Shown piece by piece: positions 35,315 to 47,919 of a DNA stretch of 64,000 bases. The notes beneath the pieces were generated by a model that was given only the letters and a program-made list of their open reading frames with translations, was not told where the DNA came from and searched no databases. The stretch is taken from NCBI GenBank assembly GCA_030737875.1, contig JASFAX010000020.1, forward strand, positions 31,076,688-31,140,687, read 5' to 3'. The translations under genes and the position numbers were made by a program. Every line of letters starts with the position of its first letter. Positions within the stretch are counted from its first letter, which is position 1. Source of the DNA: Allium sativum. Taxonomy: Eukaryota; Streptophyta; Magnoliopsida; Asparagales; Amaryllidaceae.

Positions 35315-35700
35315 TATGTCATCCAATAATTAGAATTCCACAATCAATAATACATTCACATCGGATAGTCCTTCCGATTCTCCACAATTTCCGACACCTA
35401 CTCCTAGATACGAACCACAATATCATTGGGGAAATTATCACACTGGATATACTCCCAAAGCAAAGAAGGCTAAAAGAGCTCTTTTCTAATCACTAGATAC
35501 AAAAAAAAAAAATAGGCGACCATCACTATCAGACAGAACAAATAGCTCTACAGAAGAGTTGTATTTCGAACAAAAAGTTATCTCTACTCGCTTAAGTCTT
35601 TTTGAAAAAATGATTTACAAATTTTGTGGTTTAAAAGAAAAGGATGTTACTTCACAACTACCAATTCCGCCAAATCCTATTTATCCGTCTTCCTCCTAGA
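35315..35700 (+). pseudogene. First accessory reading frame after copia pol (relic)
   Basis: ATG at about 35316 opens a Ser/Pro/Thr-rich frame with an early stop, continuing as SDSPSDSPQFPTPTPRYEP and ending in a basic run (KAKKAKRALF). After another stop it resumes as a segment with a short helical, charged stretch (FEQKVISTRLSLFEK). I do not recognise a family. It lies between pol and the motif array. Confidence 0.4.
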
Positions 35701-35943
35701 GAACGATCCAGTAAACCCCACGTTAAAATACTATACCTTTTCTCCATAACGACCACCTTATACTCCAAACTCATAGGAGAAGAATTACGAAGCCAATGAA
35801 GGAACAAGTTCATCACCACCGAAGAAGACTCCCCTTCTAAAAATTAAAGTTTCATTTACTTTATTTTATATATTTCTATATTTAACTTGTTTTTTTACTC
35901 CTTATATGAAATAAAAATTGATTGTGCAAACATCTCATAAGAT

Positions 35944-36121
35944 AGACGTCTGAGCAAAACAAAAAAGACGTCTGACTAAACGAGGAGAATAAATTTCAAC
36001 TTCAAACCAGACGTCTACCCAAAACAAAACAGACGTCTAAAATGGTCATAAAATGAACTAAAAATTTGTGGGTTAAAAATTTCTTTTAGACAGACGTCTA
36101 ACAGAAAATTTCAGATGTTTG
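35944..36121. repeat. CAGACGTCTG palindromes in the copia 3' region
   Basis: AGACGTCT octamers lie near 35944, 35966, 36008, 36030 and 36091, with a decayed one at 36111. More occur beyond the nested LTR at 39620 (CAGTCGTCTG) and 39704 (CAGACGTCTG), and decayed ones in the 3' LTR at about 41716, 41780 and 41841. Two pairs are exactly 22 bp apart. The centre GACGTC is an ACGT-core site of the kind plant bZIP proteins bind. Confidence 0.75.
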
Positions 36122-36257
36122 TTTCAGTACAACGAATTATTTTGCCTTCAGTGTGACTGCCCGCCCAGCACCAGCCAGCAATTCCTCCGAAAGTGCGCTG
36201 TACACATGCCCAACTAGCCCAGAACGGTCACCAAAGAAAGTAAAGAAGAGAATGAAT

Positions 36258-36487
36258 ACATTGGTGGGGATATAAGCCGATACGTCTCCAGCTTGTGTTT
36301 CAATGACGGGTAACGCAGTCAAGCTACCTGCACCTGTCTGGTTCGATCGTTTAGCGGCTCTTTCTAAGAGACGGGAATGTAAATAGAAAACATACCCAGG
36401 GAAAGCCTCACGGCCTGGTGGTCGGCGTAACAATAATGACATTTGTCGATATGCCACCGCCTGTTTACTAAGATCATCATATATTAT
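36258..36487 (-). pseudogene. atp1: Mitochondrial atp1 fragment (NUMT)
   Basis: The minus strand encodes part of the F1-ATPase alpha subunit: [20 protein letters not shown], then [20 protein letters not shown] and [19 protein letters not shown]. Residues such as AFPG, AAKRS and [16 protein letters not shown] are those of the mitochondrial subunit rather than plastid AtpA (AYPG, AAKLS). Homology ends sharply after PTNV at about 36258, next to LTR B sequence. About 75 codons remain open. It is a non-functional fragment inside a retrotransposon LTR. Confidence 0.88.
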
Positions 36488-36611
36488 ACCAAGAAATCAC
36501 ATAACATAATATCCCATTTTATCTATTTTTAAAAATGCAAGACAAGATATAGTAACCAATCTAAGAAATCAAAATAATTAACTAATCTTATTATTCTTAA
36601 TCATAACATAA
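36488..36611. other. AT-rich filler between organelle fragments
   Basis: About 125 bp of very AT-rich sequence joins the atp1 and rps2 pieces. I do not recognise it. It may be plastid or mitochondrial spacer DNA. Confidence 0.5.
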
Positions 36612-37202
<591 letters not shown>

Positions 37203-39808
37203 TAATCGGAAACCTATAGAATGTCTCATAGTGCATGGTACAAAATATAATAATAATGTACTTGACATAAAACAGGCGAGACAGTGCATAAGCTGAAAAC
37301 TAAACCAACATAGCAGTGGAAATCCAAATACTGCTTATGATCCAACATCATTATTACAACTTTAAACTGTCTCTAAAGCAAAAGAAAGCTAAAGTAGAAG
37401 ATGCACTACTAATCCCCAAGCAATGATCTTCAACAACACAGGGAGAATATCTATATGTATCGTACGTGGAAGCCTCATGCTCGTCTCCGGATCAGCTACT
37501 TGTGCACACCCAGCTAACCCGTCTCTAGTTTGCTCGTGAGAGCACCCAGAGTAATAAGAAAAGACATAAAACTCTGGGTCAGACAAAAAGTCTGGTATGA
37601 GCGATAAGCAGCTAAACAGAACAATAACAGGTATACTAAACCATACCTGATCATGGACCTGCAACCAAAGAGTTAGCACTACATACCGTACAATACTCTA
37701 AGGTGCCATTGAACAGATGGTGTAAAGACAACGGGGGTGGGGGTGTGCATGTCATAATGATGGCAAACAAATCAAACATAGCAACCATCCTCACATCTCT
37801 CACTCAGTGCGTAAAGTATACGATGTCCACCACTGTCAATCACTAGACCCATCGAAGTAGTGACGGAGTTCGACTTGTACAACTACTGCTACTACCAAGC
37901 TTACCACATGGAGTCATGGCCAAATCTTTACAAATGACCCTACTTCATTGGTCTATAGCTCTTTAGTCGTACCTAGGCCACTGTGGCCCTGAATCCGTTC
38001 ACTTACTCCTACACATAGTGATCCAAAGTGATAGACATCGACAACCCCTTAGCACACGTCCCGCAGCAAAGCCCAACTCATGAAGTTAACTCATTGGTTT
38101 CCAACAGGATCCTGAGCTCTATGTCCTATTTGGACTTCCCTTGCATCTTGGGTTTTGGTTGAATTGGAGTTGGTCTCCAGAAGAAGTCGTCGCGATGAAG
38201 TAAAAGTATGCATCAGGTTCGGTTCGGTGCTCCCAACCCGGTTCGGTTCGGTGGTCCTAGTCCATGCCTTGATCAGTGCTCCATCCCTCCTCGGTTTGGT
38301 CCACTCACACTTGCCTGGTACGGCTCGGAAGTATAGTGCATATCCTCTGTTCGGTTCGGTGGTTGCTCCCTTCTAGGTATCCCGATCCGATCCCATCCTT
38401 CTCCATCTGCCCGATCTGATCCCCTTTTGGTCTCTCCGATCCGATCCCCTGTCCAACTCCAACTCTAAGCAAATGGTCTTCCTTCTCGCCAAGTCTCCTT
38501 TAGTGCGAAGTTCCGATCCGGTTCGGTTTCTCTGCCCAGTCCACCATCCGATTTGAGCCTCCTATCCCGATCCGATCTGAAACCTGCACATTTTCCTGTA
38601 ACTTTTCCAACGGCTGTTTTACGCCATACGACGGCATTTTCGACCAATCTAACACTTCTAGGCAATCAAAAAGCATACCATATAGTCATAACAACATGTA
38701 TAATCATCCACAAACAGCAAAACAACAATCATAATATGTAAAATAGAACAAACATACCGAAAATCCCATAATTTCCCTTAAGCATGTTTAAGCAAAACTA
38801 ATGATATGATTAGCAAAACTTTCCCAAATCAAACCAAATTTCTAACAGAGGTCTTAAACATTATTTCGAAATTTATAAATATTTTTCCAAATTTTTATCA
38901 TGTCTAATTTCATTAATCTTCGCTAATTACCCTTAATTAACCGTAATTAGTGCAAAACTTTGCAAATCACTCACCTTGGCCACAAATAAATTACCAAATC
39001 TAAAATAAATCTCTGTTTGGCATGAACACTGATGTCTAACAGCATCCCTAACCTTACTTTGGTCCTAATCCTCTTTGATTTGATGTTGCTAAGCTTAGTC
39101 CTTGATTAGAAAGTGATTTGGAGGTGTTTTAGAGGTTGGAGACCATTGTTAGGTTGAAGAGAGGGTTTGTGGCAGCTGGAAAATGAGTGAAAAACTAAAA
39201 TCCTAACCCTAGCAGCCCTCAAATACCTCTAATCCCGAAATCCCCCATTGGGTCTAGCTGTTAATCATCTGGTTAAGCCCGATTAAGCTGTTTTTCACTA
39301 TCTGAAACTTGATTCAGCCATATCTTCCAAACGTTAAGTCCGTTTGGCTAATGTGACCACTCTACAGAATTGTAAACCATCATCCAGAGCCAATGAAAGC
39401 GGTTTCAGGTCAAAACTCATTTCCAATCAAAAGTTATGGCCAAAACAGTATCGGCTAGGGGCAAAACGGTCATTTAAAAATCGGTAAAAATCATGAACAT
39501 GGGAAATGACCCCAATAGTCGTCTACCAAAGTTACATGACCATACGACTTCGTACGTAAAAGAAATAAATATTCTACGATCCTATGATGCGTAGAGTGCG
39601 GGTCGTTACATTCAGATTCAGTCGTCTGAAACATCAATATTATGAACTAATTCTTCTCGGGATCCAAATCAACGAAAACAAACGTATGTTTCCTACAACT
39701 CAGACGTCTGCAACGGAAGTGACATGTTTTTTAAAGAGCATATGACTCCTCCCAAACATCATAACCATTCATCTCTTTATCTTTTTTACTTTTACCTCTT
39801 CATCTTTT

Positions 39809-41127
39809 TTGCCACCCATAAAAATCCTAGCCCCTAAAATCAAAATATTACAACAAAACTTCATCTTTTCAAAATCAATTCATGGCGAAGCGTGGCAAAA
39901 GAACAAGAGAAGGAGAAGCAGTTCCTTCGAAGAATTAATTGAAAGGTGGCTATGGGACAATACCACCAAGGCTAGATATAAAGCAATAAAGGATTCAAAA
40001 TTCTTTGAAGGTGCTTTCATCAAATTTGATGCTTTTTCAAATTATCGAATTCTACACAATGCCAAACATTTCCACTTTGAATCACTAGTTGATTATAACA
40101 AAAATGATGTTAAAATTTATCCTCTACTAATGAAATTGCTTTTAGCAAATTTGAATCTTGATCATACCAAACCACAGTCAAAAAGGATACCGTTTGGTCT
40201 TGAGTCTGTGGAAAACGAGTGCTTCTTTCTATGCAAAGACTAGGGCAAATCTTAGAACGTGCTTGGCAAGGTCTAGACATAGACACGATTGAAGTAGATA
40301 TGACCACTAGAGATGAAATTTCCCACAAATTTCTCTCCGACAATCTCATTAATATGTAAGAGCCTACCTCCACACATCTCTGACCACAAGCTCGTCTACT
40401 TAATCGCATTCTTGTATGAACCATCCAACCTCGGAAAGGGAGCCATGAAAAAGTTTACAAAAGGGATTATCAAGCTCTTTACGCTTTATACTCCAACAAA
40501 CAAATCAACAGGGCTAAAGTAATCATGGACGAATGGACCGATATCACATACAAGCGTAAGTACAAGACTTTGCACTATGGTGCGTATATTACATGGATCC
40601 TTGCTGCTTGTGAAATAAATATACCAAATACTCCCTCCTTGCACATCAAAGAAATTGGTCCGAAAACCTTGAAACTTATGGATATCTCTCTGAATCCCTC
40701 TACTTTAGAATTTATGTCGCTTGAGACTTGGACTGAACATGTAGCTTCCAACCCATAATCAATTATTCTTGAACCTTCTCACCGTCGCCAAGTTAGAGAA
40801 GAAGAAGAAGATGACGATATTCATATTATTTCTCCTGAAACTTCTTCCAAACAAGCCTTAGTAATGCTATCCCAAAACCAATCTAAACTACATAAAGAAT
40901 TGAGGCATTATCAAACGCAAACAAATAAGAAGTTTGACTCTATCAAAGGATTCTTGAACAAAATTTGGGAAAAAGTTTCTTGCACTGGCACTTCTTCGAG
41001 CCAAGCTCAAGCTCCAGATCCATTTCAATGGTCTTTAAGTTCCGCCGAAGAAGTTCCCGATTCAGAACAAGGCTCTCCCAAAGGCGGTGGGAAAACTATC
41101 GAGCCATCTACTTCAGAAGGATGGTAA
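39809..41127 (+). pseudogene. Second accessory (env-position) reading frame of the copia element
   Basis: It sits between pol and the 3' LTR, where SIRE-type elements carry an extra gene. A start at about 39881 (MAKRGKRTREGEAVPS) runs into a frameshift, and the frame continues as FEELIERWLWDNTTKARYKA and IKDSKFFEGAFIKFDAF. Further pieces are at 40525-40758 (MDEWTDITYKRKYKTLHYGA) and 40864-41127. The last has a heptad-like stretch (SKLHKELRHYQTQTNKKFDS) and a Ser/Pro-rich tail. The N-terminal part resembles the retroelement-associated 'putative plant transposon protein' type. I see no clear signal peptide or membrane anchor. At least two frameshifts and stops are present. Confidence 0.6.
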
Positions 41128-41438
41128 GCATGGTTGATGGTATACGTATTTTTCCTACAAACTCTTTAATTATCTAAAATGGTATGTAATATATTTTGGT
41201 ACTTCTCTTTATGTTTCGCACAAAACTCTATTATGTGCTGTAATATGTTCCGTCTGATGGTATGCTTGTTTATGTATCATGTCTATTTCTGTGTCTGTTT
41301 GTGTGTATTGAATATGAGCTTAAGATTTTTAATAAGTATTCTTTTTTGTCGAATGAAAAAGGGGGAGGAAAAAGTGACATTATATCCATATTGATAGGGG
41401 GAGTTTATATAGTTGCCATTAGTCAAAAAGAGGGAGAA

Positions 41439-42514
41439 TGTTGAATCTCGCTACACGACGTTTTGACTATGACACTATACATAAGCATATATATTATCAT
41501 TTAATCTTGTTTTGCAGGAAGATATTCGACAAACAGATTCAAGAATACCAAAATGAAGATTGAATATGTTGTAAGAGTCTATTAGTCCCAGATATTCATA
41601 TTAAAGTCTTCCTTGATGATTATACACACACATATATCACATATATATGTTTTCATATTCAAAAGAGGAAAAAAAAAATTTTCCCAGAAAACAGGCATTT
41701 GGTTTAAATCAGACAGACGTTTGTTTGCTAAGACAAAATTTAAATTTACCAAAATATTCAAATGTCTGTTCTGAATTTTTCAGACGTCCGAATCTTCTAC
41801 GAAATACACTATTTCTTTGTTATTTCATTTTTCAAATTAAAACAGACATCTGAATAAAATTTTCAGTCTTCTGATTATGAAAAGTTGCAACCTGTTATAA
41901 AGAGTCACAACTCTCTAGATTGTTTCTCTTGATAGAAACTTTTCATGATTAGTTACAACTTTTTGTATATTATAAATATGGACTTGATTAATTGATTAAC
42001 TCACTGAATTTCATTCTATCTCTCTTTATATTACACAAAGCTTCTAGTTTTCAAAAAGCATACTATTCTCAATATTATCTTCTATAATCTTTCATAAGCT
42101 TCACGTTTATCATCAAGGAAAGACTATAGGAAGGGTGTACTATGTATGGACAAATCAGTGTTAACAAGAACACAAACAAGTCATCAATTATTTTGTATTG
42201 TAAGACACCTGTTTAGTGGTTGAGGCAAGAAAATCCCATTCAGCTATTCGGGTAATTGTGAACCTATTTCTCCGGGTGAAGTGAGGGTTTTAGTGTTAGT
42301 GAAATACCAGAAGTGAGTCTGGGACTGGACATAGGACAGTGGTCCGAACCAGTATAAATCAACTGTGTGATTTGCTGCTTTCTACTATAATACATACAAT
42401 ACATCCTATTCTCCATTCTACACGATCCTACTATCATATAGCCGCTTTCACATTTTTTTGCGTATATAATGAAATTTTTGTTCTTTAAGAAAATACTTTG
42501 TTTTGGTCTAAACA
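41439..42514 (+). repeat. Copia 3' LTR (3' end approximate)
   Basis: Preceded by the purine tract AAAAAGAGGGAGAA (41425-41438), it starts TGTTGAATC. It contains a TATA-like TATTATAAATA at about 41968 and a GAACCAGTATAAATC segment typical of SIRE U5. The right limit is set by the start of gypsy pol homology just after 42514, where the sequence reads ...TAAACA. No target duplication can be tested because the 5' LTR is missing. Confidence 0.65.
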
Positions 42515-43190
42515 GGATAAGTATAAATTTAAATTTCAAGTGAAATATTTCGACTTGGATGATTCATATTACTTTAAGTATTATCCAGACCAAATCATTT
42601 ATCAATGCATTCTAGATAGCTAAGTTAGGAGTGTTCTTTCATTCTATTATAACCAAACATGCAATCGACGTCTCAGCCCAAGAAAACCATGGAAAAGGTG
42701 CTTTAATACGACTTTTACTATCCCACTCTTTTCAACAGTGCATTCAAGCTTCGTAAGACGCACGATCCTTGTTAAATGGTTGGTAAAATCTAACGATGAA
42801 ATATGAAGCATTTAACCTTCGTATGGTCAAAATCTTTGATGTACGAGGATTCGATTCTATAGGTCGATTTCCTTGCTTTTTCGGAAACTTGAACACTCTT
42901 CTTCTTATCAATTACGTTTCCAAATTGATTGATGTCATTCCATATAAAACAAATGAACATAGAATTATTGTACATTTTCTTAAAAAAATATCTTTTCGAG
43001 GTTTGGCGGATCTTGCACAATAATAAGTGATAATGCAATGCACTTCTATAATTGATCATTTAAAAGTCTAACAAAGAAATAATTGATAATGCCTATGTTA
43101 TACACTCCTTATCATCCTCAAACTTGGGGTCCAGTTGAAGTTTCAAATCAACACACATATCTAAGGGAATTTAAAAAATTGGTACATAAT
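42515..43190 (+). pseudogene. Gypsy integrase fragment (Tat/Athila-like)
   Basis: Several frames together give an ordered integrase: YFDLDDSYYFKYYPDQIIYQ, then KVL*YDFYYPTLFNSAFK (zinc-finger region), FDVRGFDSIGRFP (first Asp), VHFLKK, IISDNAMHF (second Asp, about 43018-43045) and PYHPQTWGPVEVSNQ (Glu). The motif spacing is that of Tat/Athila-type elements (HPQT.GQVEVSNR). Stops and frameshifts are numerous. No other part of this element is nearby, so it is either the target into which the copia element inserted or a deletion remnant. Confidence 0.8.
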
Positions 43191-43236
43191 ATGCTTATTT
43201 GTTTAAATTAGCATTAATATTAATACATTATTTAAA

Positions 43237-43753
43237 GTGAATATTAGGAAGGCATCCTTATTATACTTTCATATTGTAAAGTCGGTCCCTGTCAAAGTTC
43301 CATTGTAATTTCGGTCCCTATTTTCTAGAAACAAAGAAAATTATTGTTGATATGTCAGCAACTTTTATAAATAATTGCTGATTTGTCAGAAACTTTCACT
43401 GGTAATGTTTCATTGTAAATTTGTCCCTTGTTTTCCGCAAATAAAAAAAATTATTGTTGAAATGTCAGCAACTTTTATAAATAATTGCTTATATGTTAGC
43501 AACTTTCATACAGTGTACAGAAAAGTGAAAAATTATTGCTGAAATGTAAGCAACTTTCATAAATAATTGCTGATATGTCAGCAACTTTCATGTGTACAGA
43601 AAAGTTGTTGATATGTCAGCAACTTTTATAAAACGTTGCTGATATGTCTGCAACAATCTGGAATAAAAAACAGAGACCTAATTTACATTGAAATTTAATG
43701 AAGGACTTATCGTGTATTTTAAACCTTAATAAGGACCTTTGCCAAAAGTACCC
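43237..43753. mobile_element. MULE-like MITE with internal GTCAGCAACTTT repeats
   Basis: The 9-bp sequence TTATTTAAA flanks it on both sides (43228-43236 and 43754-43762), the duplication length of Mutator-like elements. Ends are imperfect inverted repeats: TTAGGAAGGCATCCTTATTA on the left against TTTGGCAAAGGTCCTTATTA from the right end, then CATTGTAATTTCGGTCCCT against CAATGTAAATTAGGTCTCT. The interior has about eight degenerate TTGCTGATATGTCAGCAACT units. It encodes no transposase. Confidence 0.62.
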
Positions 43754-43762
43754 TTATTTAAA

Positions 43763-44606
43763 TTTCTTAACAACTAAAAGCTAATAAAACTCATTTTTAA
43801 CATAAATTTCACTTTATTACACGATAATAAAAATTAAATTTATAAGCTTATTTGTTTCTATAATACCATATGTGTGTAAATTAGATTTAAATATAATTAG
43901 GGATATATACACTAATAAAAGGATTACGTAAATATATTGTTTTGTCAACATTTTAGATAACACATATGCAGATTAATAACAAATTATGCTAAGCTGATAA
44001 ATTAATCCACAAAATTAGCTTAAATTTACATTAGTTATTGAATTTAAACACTAATTACCCTAATTTATATTTCTCAACCGCCCATTATACATAATATCAT
44101 CAACTAATGAGCTAATATCAATAAATATAGGCAAAAATTAACATTAATATTACCGTAGTTAGGGTAATTTAGTGTTGAGGAAGAAAATAATTAATGTTTG
44201 ATGAACTGAAGGCAAAAACGATGAGAGACTAAAAATTGAAGAAGAAATTGATGGATTGCAGTGATTCAATATGGGTATGGATGGGTTTGAGATGACTTGA
44301 GGGTTTATTGTTTTTTGTTCTATGAGTCGATAATTGGAAATGTGTAAGTGTCAAGTTCTAGTTCAGTAGCGTACCCGATATATCGATAGTTTTTTATGAC
44401 AACCGATGACATTATTTAACAACGATTATGATGCTTGCTTTACATTTTCATAATATTCACACATTTTAAAATTAATTTAATTTAATCTTGTTTGTTTGAA
44501 ATTTTTGATTTGTAAAAAAATTGAGTAATTAAAATTAATTATCATTAAATATGAAATATATATTCATGGTTAGAACATCTCTTGCTTGCCCTTTCAAATT
44601 AATTCA
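43763..44606. other. AT-rich sequence without a gene
   Basis: I see no coding region. A weak inverted repeat (about 44,046-44,062 against 44,157-44,178, AACACTAATTACCCTAA-like) is the only structure noticed. Confidence 0.6.
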
Positions 44607-45384
44607 TGTTAACCTACTTTGTGAACAGGCTACCCAAAGCCAAGGACTTGAGTATGAAGTTACATTGATTGGAGATCACTTGGATAGATTGATAGAAGGT
44701 TGGAAAACTTGAATTATACATGCAGATGTCATCAGATCGGATCCACCCTTTCGGATCGGATCGGATCGGATCCCCCCATTTGCATCGGATTGGATCCCTC
44801 CTTTTGGATTGGATCGGAACGGATCCCCCTCTCCGGATTGGATCGGAGTACCCTCTACCCAGACTGTCTGAAGCTACAACCACTCCTCAACGTGCTCCTA
44901 TTTTCTAGGCTTATCATTTGGATCTACTTACACGTTGCAGCCCATGATCTGGAAACCGTTTCTCCACATCTCCCACTACTTTTCCATGACCCGTTGGATG
45001 GCTGCCACAACACATCCGAACCGATCCCAGGAGCAACCTCCATTCGCCTATAAATACATCATTTCGTGGACATTTCAGGGGACTTTTGGGCATTTTCGTA
45101 CCTCATATCTTCCATGGCCGCACCTCCCCAAGAGAGAACCACCTTCTTCTTCTATGAAAAATAATGAATTCAGAGAGTATTACTTGTTGTATTCGAATGA
45201 TAGAGCGGCTATGTCAATTGTTGTTCTAATTTTGGAATGAAATGAGAAACTATAAAGTGGACGTAGGCTCGTTAACGCCGAACCACTATAAATCTCGTGT
45301 CTTTACTTGATTTTCTATGTTTTTGATTATTATTCTTCACGAATCATATTCAATTAGGTGTTAGGACCATTTTTTGGTCTAACA
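44607..45384 (+). repeat. 5' LTR of family D (778 bp)
   Basis: It starts TGTTAACC and ends TTTTTTGGTCTAACA. It contains runs of the pentamer CGGAT (about 44,735-44,850), a CCTATAAATACATC TATA box (about 45,050) and GAACCACTATAAATC near the end. It is followed by TTTTGGTGCTTTCACTGAGA, the primer-site/leader region typical of this group of gypsy elements. Confidence 0.85.
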
Positions 45385-45975
45385 TTTTGGTGCTTTCACT
45401 GAGAATGGACTGATTCTCAACCATAGATCTCCTCATCTACTAACGGATGTCATAGTTCGTTGAGGGGAGATCCGTATTCAATTCTGAAAGAGTCGCTTGC
45501 TGCTTAGATGGGTTGAAGAAGTTGGAGATGTGATGAACCAACAGCGGTTTGATTGGAAGTTAAAGTTGGATATACAGATGTAGATTTGAAAAATGCTGCA
45601 TAGGCCTTGCGGATCGGATCGAGCAAAAGGTCATATTGGATGGAAATTGGTGTGGACACAGTAGATAAACAGACCACCGGCTCGGATCGAAGTAACTGGG
45701 ATCGAAGTAACTGGTTCGGATAAGGCAGATGAGTATACCACCGACCCGAGGGTGACACCGCGATCCGACCTGGAAGAGTGAACCCGAACCGAACCATAGG
45801 AGGGGCACCCGAACCGATCAGCTGACGATGCTTCGATCCGGATCGGAGGAACTGGTCAGATCCGACCTAACGTGAAGACATCTCCGAACCGCCACTTGAA
45901 GGCATGATCCGATTCGACCCAAAACAGTTGTTTTTGGGAAAAAATACATTTTTCTGATCATTTCATAAAAGGCTC
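45385..45975 (+). other. Family-D leader rich in CCGAACC/GATCGGA pentamers
   Basis: No open frame is credible. Repeated GGATCGGATC, GATCGAAGTAACTGG (twice) and CCGAACCGAACC motifs occupy 45,600-45,930. The minus-strand frames here come from these repeats. Confidence 0.6.
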
Positions 45976-46236
45976 TGTAACACCCCGTATTTCAGTTAAT
46001 GCTGAAATTCATTAATTGCAGAATAAATAATCTCAGATGTGAGAATTGGGGGAAACGGGCTCCGTCATTGCGTCCGTCTCGGAAAAATACGCGAAATAGA
46101 GTCCGAGTTTTCGAGAATCGGAGTCCGTATGGCCCGGTTATGGCCCAATGAAGTTTGCAGAAAATTTAAAGTTTAAATCAGATTTCGAAATTGGAGCCAG
46201 CAGGGGGCCAGGCGGGAAATTTCCCGCCCTACCCAT

Positions 46237-46314
46237 GTCGACAGGGCTGTCGACAGGCCTGTCGACTGGGGAGTCGACTGCCCTGTCGACTTGCCTGTCG
46301 ACAGGGGTGTCGAC
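46237..46314 (+). promoter_or_regulatory. Seven GTCGAC sites at exact 12-bp spacing (LTR C)
   Basis: GTCGAC begins at 46237, 46249, 46261, 46273, 46285, 46297 and 46309, with six consecutive 12-bp steps. A decayed GTCGGC follows at 46322. The six bases between sites vary (AGGGCT, AGGCCT, TGGGGA, TGCCCT, TTGCCT, AGGGGT), so the palindrome and its spacing are what is kept. The last full site starts 147 bp before TATA, as in the three-LTR element. Confidence 0.88.
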
Positions 46315-46455
46315 ACAGGGTGTCGGCCCTGTTGATCTGGGTGCACCAGATCTGGTTTTTGGTTGAGTCTTGGGCTGGGTTCTAGAGATTTCCTAAATCT
46401 GACGGACCTAATCTAATCTAGGGTTAATCTAAGGGCCTAAAACACTACCTAATCC

Positions 46456-46556
46456 TATAAATAAGACCCCAACCCTACCCTAATTCATTCATAATTAGAT
46501 CTTGTAACTTAACTATGGCAAAATGAAACTTGATCATGGCCTCCACAAATCAATGA
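46456..46556 (+). promoter_or_regulatory. TATA box (46456-46463) and two mini-uORFs
   Basis: TATAAATA lies at 46456-46463. ATG frames of 3 codons (MAK, 46515-46526) and 6 codons (MASTNQ, 46536-46556) lie in the predicted first exon. Confidence 0.55.
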
Positions 46557-46786
46557 AGAGGGTTGCAAGCTAATCACTCTCTAATCAACCTCTAATCCAT
46601 TCTAAGCATCTTAATCTTCTTCATTTGGAGTGCAAATTTGCTAGTGGTGAGTTTCTATCACTTTGATGATCAATTGCTAAATTAAGTAGATGAGATATGA
46701 TGAGATCTATGGTTTTGCATGAGGATTAATGGGTTTTCAAGTCATATGATATGATGTGAATATGCTAATCTATGTTTAATATTAAT

Positions 46787-47400
46787 CCTATGTTTATGCA
46801 TGTTGAATATGTGAGTTTATGCATGTTGAATATGTGAGTTTATGCATGTTTAATATGTGAGTTTATGCAAGTTAAGTATGTGGGTTTATGCAAGTTAAGT
46901 GGTGGGTTTATGCATAATAAGTAATTGATTCTATGCATGCTAAGTATGTGGTTTTATGCATGCTAAGTGTTTGGTATTATGCATAAATCATGACATGCAA
47001 GTTTACCCTTTTAAATGTGATGCATACATATGCAAGATGACACCTTTATATGCTATGAATATATATATGTGCATGTTTACCCTCCTTTAAGATGCAAGTC
47101 ATATATACAAGTTCAACATGTTATGCAAGTTATGTGTATGCTTATATGCACGTTCAACATGTTATGCAAGTTATGTGTATGCTTATATGCAATTTCAACA
47201 TGCTATGCAAGTTATGTGTATGACGTTATGCAAGTTATGTGCATGTTGTTATGCAAGTTGATATGCAAGTTATGTGTATGATGTTATGCAAGTTATGTGC
47301 ATGATGCTATGCAAGTTATGTGTATGTTGATATGCAAGTTATGTTTATGATATTATGGAAGTTATGTGTATGATGTTATGCAAGTTAATATGTAACATGT
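46787..47400 (+). repeat. ATGCATGTTGAATATGTGAG and ATGCAAGTTATGTGTATG repeats
   Basis: Two clusters of degenerate short tandem repeats (about 25 bp and 23-37 bp units) share the ATGCAAGTT core with the other LTRs. Confidence 0.8.
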
Positions 47401-47742
47401 TGTGCAAGTTCACACCTTTAAGACACATGCAAGCTCACCTTTGTATAACCTATGAACACTTATGCAAGTTGCCTTTATATATGACATATGTATGTTCATG
47501 CAAGTTGGGTTATTTAGTAATGCTAGTTGGGTTAATATTATGATGTAAGTAGACACCTTTTAACCCATGTTAATGCTAATGTATGCTAAGTGAAACCCAT
47601 GTTAATTGTGAAAGAATCTTCTCTTGGAAATATGTCGTGTTAGCATAAGTACGTGGGGGAAACGATGGGGTTAATAGGCATGTTAATGAAATGGTGTGAA
47701 ATGGTTATGATTAAGCATACCATAAAATGAATAAGCATAAGT

Positions 47743-47848
47743 GGGAATTTACCTATTGAGTTAGGTCTACCCCATGGGAATTTACCTATTGAGTTAGGTC
47801 TACCCATGTTATGGAATTGGGAATTTACCTATTTAGTTAGGTCTACCC
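47743..47848 (+). repeat. Three copies of GGGAATTTACCTATT...AGGTCTACCC
   Basis: Copies begin at 47743, 47776 and 47819. The first step is 33 bp, as in the three-LTR element. Confidence 0.85.
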
Positions 47849-47919
47849 ATATTCTTAAAAATGTGATATTAATTAGGGATAATTAATATGGGGGTGATTA
47901 ATTAGGTGTAATTAATCGA

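Noticed and set aside
36258..36487. Plastid atpA as the source of the ATPase alpha fragment
   Set aside because: Variable residues follow the mitochondrial form ([25 protein letters not shown]), not the plastid form.
42731..42737. TTCAACA as the copia LTR end, matching the TGTTGAA start
   Set aside because: It lies within the gypsy integrase homology (FYYPTLFNSAFK), so the LTR must end earlier, near 42514.
44046..44178. Inverted repeat AACACTAATTACCCTAA with a wide gap
   Set aside because: Imperfect, AT-rich and without flanking duplication; not enough to call an element.
47030..47281. Cys-rich short protein
   Set aside because: Translation of the ATGCAAGTTATGTGTATG repeat.
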